From assembly GCA_050633505.1 (NCBI GenBank), contig JBOEGQ010000002.1, positions 1-64,000 of the forward strand: a DNA stretch of 64,000 nucleotides, written 5' to 3'. Position 1 is the first letter of the stretch, and every line of letters starts with the position of its first letter. The position numbers and the translations under genes are program-made. The notes below the pieces were generated by a model. It searched no databases and was not told the DNA's origin. It saw only the letters and a program-made list of their open reading frames with translations. Shown in pieces: positions 7,014 to 14,953 of the stretch. The stretch is from UBA1672 sp050633505. GTDB lineage: Bacteria; Pseudomonadota; Alphaproteobacteria; Micavibrionales; Micavibrionaceae.

Positions 7014-8900
7014 TTAATTTAGAGTCTTAATGGGAAGGTTGGCTGGTTGGTATGCTTCAAGATTAAGCGTCCATTTAACGTGCTCGCCTTCTTCGCCTTT
7101 CTTAAACCCAAGGTCTTTATAGTGATTTTGGACCAAAGCATTACGATCTGTTGGAATATAAGTGCCGATCAGAGTTTCTGCGCCGCTGTTTTGGGCATCT
7201 TGAATAATTCTTTGTAAGACAGCCTCTTCCAAACGGCGTTTTAGAACACGGCAACTCATTAACCATGTATCAATATTCCATATTTTCCCTTTACCCTCAA
7301 TTCGGCAAATTATAGCGGAAACAATACCATTATCGCCAAAGCGGTCGATTAATCTGGCCTGTAGCGTATAGGTATCAGGATTGTTTGTCAGTTTGATGAC
7401 TTCTTTTTCTGTATACCGGCGTGTTGTCAGGTTGAATTGATTTGTTTTGTTTATTAATTGAGAAATACGCGACATGTTGACGCTATCAAATGGCTCTATC
7501 TTGGCTTCCATCGATAGAGATTGAAGATAAGTATCGTAATCTGGAATACTATTTTTAAGTTCGATGCGCTGTGTATTCTGTGCATATAAATCGGCCCTCT
7601 TTTTATCTTCTTCGGAAAAAGAAAGGCTTTCAAAATACCCGGCGGCATAAATATAACGCGGATAATAAGAAGGGTCTTCTGGCAGTTCAGGCACGCAAAC
7701 TTCCGGTAGGTTTTGCCGGATAATTTCACGTTCTGCCGGGTTGTCATCCATAAATACAAGAGAATCTGTACCAATATTCAGAGTCTTTGCGATGGCGGTT
7801 ATGTTGCTTGCTTTATCGTTCCAATTGGCTTGAAAAACGCTAATATCCTTTTCTTTCAATACCATTTCCGGGTGTTTCTGGAAAACATTTCGTGCGATAG
7901 AATCCTCATTTTTAGAACAGACCGCCAAGATGATTCCACGATCACGTAATGACTTTGCCATTTTCTGAATGGCGGTATAAGCTTCACCAATGGTATCGCC
8001 CTGCCCGATACGGATATTTTCTAATCCATCATCTCCAATAACCCCGCCCCATAATGTGTTATCCAGATCCAATACTAAGCATTTCTTTGACTTACCTTTA
8101 AGAGCGGCAATGACACGACAAACATGGTCGGCATAAAGTGGTACAAAATTTTGGGAAAAAGGTAATTTGGCCATGTGCCAGAAAGCCGGGTCGTGCCAGT
8201 CATTTAACCCGACAGTTTCAGCAATATGTGCAACGTCGATTAGAATATCTTCTTGATCTAAAAAGTCATCAGATAGAAAATTATTGATCGCATTAATAGC
8301 ATTTCGGAATGTACCAACCATACGATAATCGCTATGACCGAATAGAGCATCAGGAATATGCGGTATGTTTTGGAAAACACATGTGGTATTTGCGCCATTT
8401 TTTTGCATATTACTTTTAATTAAGTTAAGTAACCCAATGGTTTCCTCTACCATGAGGTTAACCCCTGCATTTGGCTGATCAAATATTGAATAAGGATCAA
8501 TGGCGAACAGGATTGCATCAGGTTGCGTCGTATAAATTTTTGATTGTGGGTCTGAGGTTTCCGCGATGAGTTGATTAAACGGTGTTTCAATGAGGCTAAG
8601 GCTTATGTTGTATCGTAGAGCCGTCGCTTTAAGCGCAGGGCTAATCAGATCAAAGGTTGAGGTCGATAGAATCGCGAGTTTAAACGGGGATAAAGATGTT
8701 TGGAATTCAAGGTTTTTTTCAATCTTATCGTATAATTTCGCGACCATATTTAGGTGCATATTATCAAGGCGTTGCTTTGAGAATTGCAGTAAAAGAGAGG
8801 CCAAGTCCTTGTCTTCAGTTGTTTTGTCACGCAGCCGGTCTTTTAAAGGTTTACTTATTTCTGGCAACCATGCTAGATCTTGGTATATTCTGTTTTTCAC
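7014..8900 (-). CDS. FkbH-like HAD-IIIC family protein (glyceryl-ACP-forming type)
   Basis: 628 residues from a GTG at 8900 with AAGGA upstream. The N-terminal ~250 residues resemble the SGNH-hydrolase-like region of long FkbH-like proteins. A HAD phosphatase domain follows, with the nucleophile motif DLDNTLWGG near residue 278 and a later FMDDNPAER motif. The last ~150 residues look like a GNAT-type acyltransferase domain. FkbH proteins take 1,3-bisphosphoglycerate, remove a phosphate and load a glyceryl group onto an acyl carrier protein. Divergently placed 43 bases away are a methyltransferase and an acyl carrier protein, the same partners as in methoxymalonyl-ACP pathways. The family is clear; the substrate is inferred. 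Confidence 0.88.
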   Translation of the reverse strand: MKNRIYQDLAWLPEISKPLKDRLRDKTTEDKDLASLLLQFSKQRLDNMHLNMVAKLYDKIEKNLEFQTSLSPFKLAILSTSTFDLISPALKATALRYNISLSLIETPFNQLIAETSDPQSKIYTTQPDAILFAIDPYSIFDQPNAGVNLMVEETIGLLNLIKSNMQKNGANTTCVFQNIPHIPDALFGHSDYRMVGTFRNAINAINNFLSDDFLDQEDILIDVAHIAETVGLNDWHDPAFWHMAKLPFSQNFVPLYADHVCRVIAALKGKSKKCLVLDLDNTLWGGVIGDDGLENIRIGQGDTIGEAYTAIQKMAKSLRDRGIILAVCSKNEDSIARNVFQKHPEMVLKEKDISVFQANWNDKASNITAIAKTLNIGTDSLVFMDDNPAEREIIRQNLPEVCVPELPEDPSYYPRYIYAAGYFESLSFSEEDKKRADLYAQNTQRIELKNSIPDYDTYLQSLSMEAKIEPFDSVNMSRISQLINKTNQFNLTTRRYTEKEVIKLTNNPDTYTLQARLIDRFGDNGIVSAIICRIEGKGKIWNIDTWLMSCRVLKRRLEEAVLQRIIQDAQNSGAETLIGTYIPTDRNALVQNHYKDLGFKKGEEGEHVKWTLNLEAYQPANLPIKTLN

Positions 8901-8917
8901 AATCAGATTCCTTATTG

Positions 8918-8933
8918 TAACTTTAGTAAGTTA
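8918..8933. promoter_or_regulatory. Perfect inverted repeat in the divergent intergenic region
   Basis: TAACTT-TAGT-AAGTTA sits between the divergent FkbH-like gene and the methyltransferase gene. With only 43 bases separating the two starts, a symmetric site here could bind a dimeric regulator controlling both, but no regulator gene is adjacent. Confidence 0.35.
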
Positions 8934-8943
8934 GGCAAAAAAA

Positions 8944-9849
8944 GTGATACAATCAATCTTAGATACAATATATAAAACGCATCCAACTCAGGAAAAGAAA
9001 ATTGAAGAATATTTTCGAGAGTCGCCGGATGCGAAGCAAGACCTAGCAAATTTTTTAGAGATGTATAAGCCCTTTATGGATAAAGAGGCGATTACAGATG
9101 TGCAATTGGCTGATGCTTACTCGGAAATGGTAAGTCAGATGATGTATTGTCGCGTACAATTTTTAAGGTCTGGCGAATATTTAAGTACGGATCAACAAGA
9201 AGCCTTCGAGAACGTCTATAACGATAAGGCCACCATGTCGCAATATATGTTTGGTGCCGCTTTGTCACAATTCTTATGGAAGTCTCACCATAAGTTGCTT
9301 AACTTTTATAAAGAGCACATTGATGCCGCACCAAAGAGTGGAAATTTTCTGGAAGTTGGCTGTGGACACGGACTGTACGTGAATTATGTGCTCCAGCATC
9401 TGGATCAGAATGGTACGATTGACGTTGTTGATATTAGTGATACGTCTATTCACCTTGCTAAAAATATCATGGCAACGGTTAATCCTGATAATGCGGATCG
9501 GGTGAATTTTATTAAAAGTGATGTCAATTTATTCAGAACAGATACTAAATATGACTTTATTGGTATGGGGGAAGTTCTTGAGCATGTTGATGATCCACTT
9601 TCTGTTTTGCGCGTCTTGCGTAATTTGATGTCCGATGATGCCAGGTTTTTCATGACGACATGTGCAAACTGCCCAACGATTGACCATGTTTATCTTTTCA
9701 ATGATGTTAAAGAAATCAGAGCTCTTATTCGTGAGGCTGGTTTAGAAATTGAGACAGACATTGTCTTGCCATCTGAAAACAAGCCACAGGATTACCTAGA
9801 GAAACATAAAGTTGATATTTCATATGGCGCAATATTAAAAAAGGGATAA
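8944..9849 (+). CDS. Class I SAM-dependent methyltransferase
   Basis: 301 residues from a GTG start. Residues ~135-145 carry the SAM-binding motif FLEVGCGHGLY; an acidic VVDIS loop and GMGEVLEHVDDP follow, all typical of Rossmann-fold methyltransferases. The first ~110 residues form a helical domain of unknown family. It is the first gene of a tight group with the acyl carrier protein (11 bases downstream), the MBOAT and the SGNH-like protein. The likely role is to methylate an ACP-bound or polysaccharide-linked acyl group, by analogy with the O-methyltransferase next to FkbH in methoxymalonyl-ACP clusters. The substrate is not shown by the sequence. Confidence 0.85.
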   Translation: MIQSILDTIYKTHPTQEKKIEEYFRESPDAKQDLANFLEMYKPFMDKEAITDVQLADAYSEMVSQMMYCRVQFLRSGEYLSTDQQEAFENVYNDKATMSQYMFGAALSQFLWKSHHKLLNFYKEHIDAAPKSGNFLEVGCGHGLYVNYVLQHLDQNGTIDVVDISDTSIHLAKNIMATVNPDNADRVNFIKSDVNLFRTDTKYDFIGMGEVLEHVDDPLSVLRVLRNLMSDDARFFMTTCANCPTIDHVYLFNDVKEIRALIREAGLEIETDIVLPSENKPQDYLEKHKVDISYGAILKKG

Positions 9850-9860
9850 GGGATTTAAGA

Positions 9861-10094
9861 ATGACAACATTGCAAAAAATTGATGTTTTGTTTAAAGAGT
9901 TTTTCAATGACGAAAAAATCGAAGTAACAACGAATACGACGGCGGCTGATGTTAATGGCTGGGACTCTTTGGCACATATTAATCTGATCATCACGATTGA
10001 AAACGAATTTAATGTTAAATTTGCCATTGGAGAATTACACTCTCTCCAGAATGTTGGTCAAATGGTTAGCTTGATTGATACAAAAATCGCTTAA
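9861..10094 (+). CDS. Acyl carrier protein
   Basis: 77 residues, the usual length for a free-standing ACP. The phosphopantetheine attachment site is GWDSLAHI with the modified serine near residue 35. It is acidic and helical, with the conserved L..xxG.F...hxxG pattern degenerate at the end (FNVKFAIGELHSLQNVGQM). It is not next to fatty-acid genes but between a methyltransferase and an MBOAT, so it is probably a dedicated carrier for the acyl group loaded by the FkbH-like protein. Confidence 0.92.
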   Translation: MTTLQKIDVLFKEFFNDEKIEVTTNTTAADVNGWDSLAHINLIITIENEFNVKFAIGELHSLQNVGQMVSLIDTKIA

Positions 10095-10103
10095 AGTTGA
10101 TCT

Positions 10104-11570
10104 GTGCTTTTTCATACTCATATTTTTCTGATTATATTTTTGCCAATTACAATTGGCCTATATTATGCATTCAATCAAAATCGCCAGGTTATGATTGGGC
10201 AAATCTTTTTGATCTTGGCGTCTTTGGTGTTCTATGCGTGGTGGGACATTCGGTATTTGCCGTTGCTTTTAGGATCGGTCATTGTCAATTTCACGATTTC
10301 CCAATTTTTATCACCAGACTCGGGTGTAAGGCCTTATTATCGCAAGATCCTTCTGATTCTAGGGATTGTCTCTAATTTATCTGTGCTGTGCTATTTCAAA
10401 TATTTTGATTTTTTCCTCAATAATTCAAATTTCTTCCTTGGTACAAACTGGGAAATTCTTAATCTGGCACTTCCGTTAGCAATCAGTTTTTTTACTCTTC
10501 AACAAATTGCATTTCTGGTTGATGTCTATGAGGGGCTCACAAAAGAAAAAAGATTTTTGAACTATCTGCTTTTTGTCTCCTTTTTCCCGCAGCTGATCGC
10601 CGGGCCGATTGTGCATCACCGGGCGATGATGCCGCAATTCGATAATTTGCGAAATCGGTTTTTGAATTATCAGAATATATCCAAAGGGTTATTTATTTTC
10701 TCGATGGGACTATTCAAAAAAGTTATGATCGCAGATCAACTGGAAATTTATAGTTCTGCATTTTATAGTGATCCGGCTGCACTAAGTGTGATAGATGCAT
10801 GGTTGGCGAGCTATCTTTTCGCATTCCAGCTTTATTTTGATTTTAGTGGTTATAGCGATATGGCCATTGGTTTGGGCTTGCTCTTTAACATCAAGTTGCC
10901 CTTAAACTTCAATAGCCCTTTCAAGGCGAATAATATCATTGATTTTTGGCGGCGCTGGCATATTACACTGGGTGATTTTATCAGGACATATGTCTTTAGT
11001 GCTCTGCTTCGCACACGTAAGAAAGTGACTTATTTGTATTCGCTATGGGCGCTTTTTATGGCGATGTTGTTGCTTGGGATATGGCACGGAGCCAGCTGGA
11101 ACTTCTTCTTCTTTGGTTTGATACATGCTTTCGGCGTGATTACGCATAGCTTATGGCAGAAAACCAATATCCGGCTTAATACGTTTGTATCATGGTTCTT
11201 AACCTTAAATTTTGTGATTGTGTCCCTGATTTTTGCGAGTGCTGATACAACCCAAAACGCCTTTATTGCTTTGTCCAAAATGTTTTTTATTGATCGCGTG
11301 GCATTTGATATTGGTAGTACTCTGTCTATGCTGGATCTTACATCTGTCTGTGATGTTGATACGTTGATCTTTTCATGTGATATGCTAAGGCATATGAATA
11401 TTCTCTTTCTGGCGGCGGCCATTTTGTGTGTATTTTTTACCAAGAATGCTTATGAATGGATGGAACAGCAAAAACCAACATTGTTTTATATAGTGTTTAA
11501 CCTTTTCTTGTTCCTCATTCCGATTATTTTTATTTCTGAGGTTAAAGAATTTATTTATTTCCAATTTTAA
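10104..11570 (+). CDS. MBOAT family O-acyltransferase (AlgI/DltB-like)
   Basis: 488 residues, polytopic, from a GTG 9 bases after the ACP stop; the start MLFHTHIFLIIFLP matches the usual N-terminus of AlgI-like proteins. Family motifs are DFWRRWHITLGDF near residue 281 and WHGASWNFFFFG with the conserved histidine near residue 327. MBOAT proteins of this branch move acyl groups across the membrane onto alginate, teichoic acid or other surface polymers. Direct coupling to an upstream ACP gene and a downstream SGNH-like protein points to acylation of the exopolysaccharide made by the rest of the locus. Confidence 0.93.
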   Translation: MLFHTHIFLIIFLPITIGLYYAFNQNRQVMIGQIFLILASLVFYAWWDIRYLPLLLGSVIVNFTISQFLSPDSGVRPYYRKILLILGIVSNLSVLCYFKYFDFFLNNSNFFLGTNWEILNLALPLAISFFTLQQIAFLVDVYEGLTKEKRFLNYLLFVSFFPQLIAGPIVHHRAMMPQFDNLRNRFLNYQNISKGLFIFSMGLFKKVMIADQLEIYSSAFYSDPAALSVIDAWLASYLFAFQLYFDFSGYSDMAIGLGLLFNIKLPLNFNSPFKANNIIDFWRRWHITLGDFIRTYVFSALLRTRKKVTYLYSLWALFMAMLLLGIWHGASWNFFFFGLIHAFGVITHSLWQKTNIRLNTFVSWFLTLNFVIVSLIFASADTTQNAFIALSKMFFIDRVAFDIGSTLSMLDLTSVCDVDTLIFSCDMLRHMNILFLAAAILCVFFTKNAYEWMEQQKPTLFYIVFNLFLFLIPIIFISEVKEFIYFQF

Positions 11571-11577
11571 AAGCTGT

Positions 11578-12594
11578 ATGAAAAAAGACCGATATAAATA
11601 TAGATTATATGTTCAGGCATTTCTGACAAGCGCGATGGCTTTTCTATCAGGCTTGTTCTTGATTAATGCGTTGATTGATCCCTTATGGTATATAAATGGT
11701 AATCAGCTGCAGCCTTTTAACCTGTCTTTTAATGAACGTGCTTCTAAGATTAATCGTTATCTGAAAAATCCAGCGCAATATGATTGTATTATCTTTGGCA
11801 GCTCTGTTGTGACCCTTCTGGATGAAAGTAAAATTGAGGACTTTCGCTGCTTTAATTTCTCGTTTTCTGCAGGGAATGTGCATGAATTTATAAGTTACGC
11901 TCAGTACATTAAGGCGTTAGGTGCGAAACCAAAGCTTGTGATCGTGGGTGTGGATTATTTTAATTTCATGGATGAGGCGCTGATAGATAAATCACCTGAT
12001 TTTGTAAAAGCACATAATAGCCCTCCTTCTGTTTTATCGACGTATTTATCCTATGATTCATTTCGGTTTTCTGTGCGCTCACTCCAGCGTCGTGCACCAC
12101 GAAATAGGAACTATGATACCAATTTTATTGGATTTGTTTCTGATTCTGCCAAGAGTTATGATCCCTCAGAACCAAGAGAGTCTGGTGATGATTTCTCACT
12201 TTATTATTCGGTTCAACCTCTATCTAGTGATAATACTCAATATTATAAAGAATTACGCTCTATCTTCTCGGATGCAAAATATATTGGTTATGTCCCTCTT
12301 AAAAGTGGCTGGGACACACAAAGTTTTATGAAACAAGGTTATTTAGAAAATGCGCTTAGTGTTATGTATGAGACAAACCGTGTTTTCGATGAATTCTATG
12401 ATTTTTCTGTTCCCAGTGTTCTCGCGTTTCAAAGGGATGATACATATGATGGTTATCATTATGGCCGCAAAACGACCAATCATGTGTTAAATGGTATCTT
12501 TTATGGGGTGGATTTATATCATATTCAGGCGCATGAGTTATCCGAAGAAGGTTATATGAATGCGTATATCGAACAGGTGAAATTATTCAAGTAA
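11578..12594 (+). CDS. Membrane-anchored SGNH-hydrolase-like protein (acyl-transfer partner of the MBOAT)
   Basis: 338 residues. One N-terminal membrane segment (about residues 10-32) is followed by a periplasmic domain. Block I of the SGNH fold appears as IIFGSSVV near residues 70-77 and the fold continues with FSFSAGN and LVIVGVDYF. Near the C-terminus DLYHIQAHELSEEGY offers a DxxH pair in the place of the catalytic Asp-His. AlgJ/AlgX/DltD-type proteins of this fold complete the transfer of the acyl group delivered by an MBOAT partner. The gene follows the MBOAT by 7 bases. The fold assignment is good; the acceptor is unknown. Confidence 0.7.
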   Translation: MKKDRYKYRLYVQAFLTSAMAFLSGLFLINALIDPLWYINGNQLQPFNLSFNERASKINRYLKNPAQYDCIIFGSSVVTLLDESKIEDFRCFNFSFSAGNVHEFISYAQYIKALGAKPKLVIVGVDYFNFMDEALIDKSPDFVKAHNSPPSVLSTYLSYDSFRFSVRSLQRRAPRNRNYDTNFIGFVSDSAKSYDPSEPRESGDDFSLYYSVQPLSSDNTQYYKELRSIFSDAKYIGYVPLKSGWDTQSFMKQGYLENALSVMYETNRVFDEFYDFSVPSVLAFQRDDTYDGYHYGRKTTNHVLNGIFYGVDLYHIQAHELSEEGYMNAYIEQVKLFK

Positions 12595-12700
12595 TGCTCC
12601 CTTGTTCATCATTCAAACAGGCTGATATCTATCATCCCGATCATTGTGTCTGTACCGTGTATGAATGACTTTTAAATTTCTAAAGACGTTTGATGCTGAT

Positions 12701-14134
12701 TTAGACGGCGCCTTTACGGTTTAAGACAACCATTATTGTTTTAATGATAATCACCATATCACCCCAGAAAGACCAGTTACGGATATACCAACTATCCCAG
12801 ATTACACGTCGTTCAAAGGTTGTTTCACTTCTTCCGCTAACTTGCCAGAGGCCTGTGATCCCGGGCTTTAGCATTGTATAATCTTTAATAGATGCACCAT
12901 AAGCCTCAATCTCATTGGATAGAATGGGACGAGGCCCCACAATGCTCATATCACTAATCAAAACATTCCAAAGCTGTGGTAATTCGTCCATGCTTGTTTT
13001 GCGAATAAATCTCGTTGTTTTAGTTTTAACACGCGGGTCATTGGGGAGTTTAAAGTATTTATCCCAATAGGCTTGTTCTTCTGGATTGTCTTGTAGGTAT
13101 TTTGTTAACAGATGGTCTGAATTTGATTCCATTGTTCTGAACTTCCAACAACGGAACGTTTTACCATTCCGACCGACGCGTCTACCGCCGTAGAAAACAG
13201 GCTCATTTGGGTTTTCAATTTTGAGGCGTAACATAATTACTATCATCGGAATAAAGAACACCAAAAGGCCGCATACTGCTCCGATTATGTCGACACTGCG
13301 CTGTATCATGCGTTGATGTAATGAAAGTTTTCTTGTCTTTGTTTCGAGTAGCATGACATCATTTCCAAAGAAATAGAGTGGCTGTGCCTGATGTAAGCTA
13401 ATTTGGGAAATCATCGGAACCAATGAGAACTTAATACTATTATCTTTAAGTAATCGCAAGAGCCTGTCCCGCTTCTCTCCCCTAAATGTGTCCATCGAGA
13501 TAATATAATGGAAATCGGGATGATCCTTGATAAATTGAGAGTAATCAACCTGTCCGTCTAAAAAGCTAATATCTTTATATAATGGTGGAATATCATCGTA
13601 ATTTAAGACATTAGATTCTTTATCCCGGATAAGCGCATATTGCGGATCATACCCAATCCCTAGATCTCCACTAATGGCATATAGGATATCTGTTACGGTG
13701 CCGACATCGCCAATAATTGCGACAGGGACTTTCCAACCCGGAATTTTCCTTTTCACCAGATATAAAGCGGCGCGTAATGTCATGAGAATACACAGGGATC
13801 CTGTCCAGTATATCAAGGAGTACAAAGGGGTGAAATCATTTGCAATGCTGCTTCTGGCGATAATTTCTACACACAGGGCCATTGCAACAATCTTTACAGA
13901 GAATTGGATTCTATTCCACCATGGTATGCGCCTATTATATTGTCCTGAAAAGCAGAAGGCTGCGATTACGCAGACACCCAGAATATAGGTTATAGCATAG
14001 GGATTCACGTAAGCGTCATTTGGGAGGTTAACTAAACGTGATGTTACAACGTGCCCCAGAATAAATGCACATATATCCAAAATGAGAGAGGCGATTTGGA
14101 CAGACACAACCGAGATTGACAGTTTTTTGTTCAT
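12701..14134 (-). CDS. Polyprenyl-phosphate sugar-1-phosphate transferase (WbaP/ExoY family)
   Basis: About 477 residues. The N-terminal ~280 residues hold four or five membrane helices and a Rossmann-like region; the C-terminal ~200 are the catalytic bacterial sugar transferase domain with GGRRVGRNGK, CWKFRTM, KTSMDELPQLWNV and MSIVGPRP. It loads the first sugar phosphate onto undecaprenyl phosphate and so starts repeat-unit assembly at the inner membrane. I prefer the ATG at 14134 over the one at 14146, because the AAGGA ribosome site touches the latter. It is the last gene of a minus-strand run with the tyrosine kinase, chain-length, barrel and export genes. Which sugar is used cannot be read from the sequence. 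Confidence 0.93.
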   Translation of the reverse strand: MNKKLSISVVSVQIASLILDICAFILGHVVTSRLVNLPNDAYVNPYAITYILGVCVIAAFCFSGQYNRRIPWWNRIQFSVKIVAMALCVEIIARSSIANDFTPLYSLIYWTGSLCILMTLRAALYLVKRKIPGWKVPVAIIGDVGTVTDILYAISGDLGIGYDPQYALIRDKESNVLNYDDIPPLYKDISFLDGQVDYSQFIKDHPDFHYIISMDTFRGEKRDRLLRLLKDNSIKFSLVPMISQISLHQAQPLYFFGNDVMLLETKTRKLSLHQRMIQRSVDIIGAVCGLLVFFIPMIVIMLRLKIENPNEPVFYGGRRVGRNGKTFRCWKFRTMESNSDHLLTKYLQDNPEEQAYWDKYFKLPNDPRVKTKTTRFIRKTSMDELPQLWNVLISDMSIVGPRPILSNEIEAYGASIKDYTMLKPGITGLWQVSGRSETTFERRVIWDSWYIRNWSFWGDMVIIIKTIMVVLNRKGAV

Positions 14135-14227
14135 CGGTAGAAACATTCCTTACAACCATGAAATAAAATTCTTTACGGCTATGGTTATATGGTGCACTGC
14201 GGCACTTCAAGTTTTTTTTTAATTTAA

Positions 14228-14920
14228 TCAGGATGCATTTAGTACAACACCGATCACTTTGGATGGGTCCAGTATCTCAATACTTCGTTTTACTTCCTCT
14301 GTTGTTGTCATTCCTTCTTTAATAACAAGTAGAAAGGCATCAACATGTGGCAAAAAGACAAGAGGATCATCTTGGTCTAGTAATGGAGGCATATCATAGA
14401 TAATGAGGCGATCATCATATCGCTCTTTAAGTTCATCTGCCAGTTTTTTCATCTCCGGAGACCCAAGTGTTTCAGATGAAAAATCCACAGGATTTCCAGC
14501 TGGAAAGAGACTAATGCGCTGGAACGGCAAACGTACAAGGCAGTCTGCAACGGTGGCATCACCAGATAGGTAGTTTGTTAAGCCATTCTTTGTATCAATG
14601 CCCATATACTTGGCCAAAGACGGGTCGCGTAGATCTGTATCAACGAGCAATACAGTTTGCTTCAGGTCTTGGGATATACTGACAGCCAAGTTTGCCGCCA
14701 TGGTCGTTTTTCCGTCACCATAACGCGGGCTGCTGATTGCAAGAGTTTTGAATTTGTTTTTCTCCATCTTTTGTAGAATCTGCGTGCGTAGAAAACGTAC
14801 AATATCAGCTTCTTTGCTTTGAACACGATGTGCAATAATGTGGTTGTCATCTAAGGTGCGCTCAAAATCGGAGAGCTTCTTCTGTTTTGCTTCTAATGTT
14901 TTTGTGTCTAAGTTAAGCAT
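14228..14920 (-). CDS. CpsD/CapB-type tyrosine autokinase of the exopolysaccharide system
   Basis: About 230 residues from the ATG at 14920, with GGAAG 8 bases upstream; a TTG at 14935 is the alternative. Motifs in order are SPRYGDGKTTMA (Walker A) near residue 65, VLLVDTDLRDPS (Walker A') and LIIYDMPPLLD (Walker B). This is the BY-kinase fold that, with the Wzz-like protein encoded just upstream, cycles phosphorylation to control chain length and export. The usual C-terminal tyrosine cluster is absent: the protein stops right after GVVLNAS, so the autophosphorylation site may be elsewhere or the protein may act only as an ATPase. Confidence 0.88.
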   Translation of the reverse strand: MLNLDTKTLEAKQKKLSDFERTLDDNHIIAHRVQSKEADIVRFLRTQILQKMEKNKFKTLAISSPRYGDGKTTMAANLAVSISQDLKQTVLLVDTDLRDPSLAKYMGIDTKNGLTNYLSGDATVADCLVRLPFQRISLFPAGNPVDFSSETLGSPEMKKLADELKERYDDRLIIYDMPPLLDQDDPLVFLPHVDAFLLVIKEGMTTTEEVKRSIEILDPSKVIGVVLNAS

Positions 14921-14953
14921 TTTAGTGTCTTCCAATTTAAATCTCTAAATATC

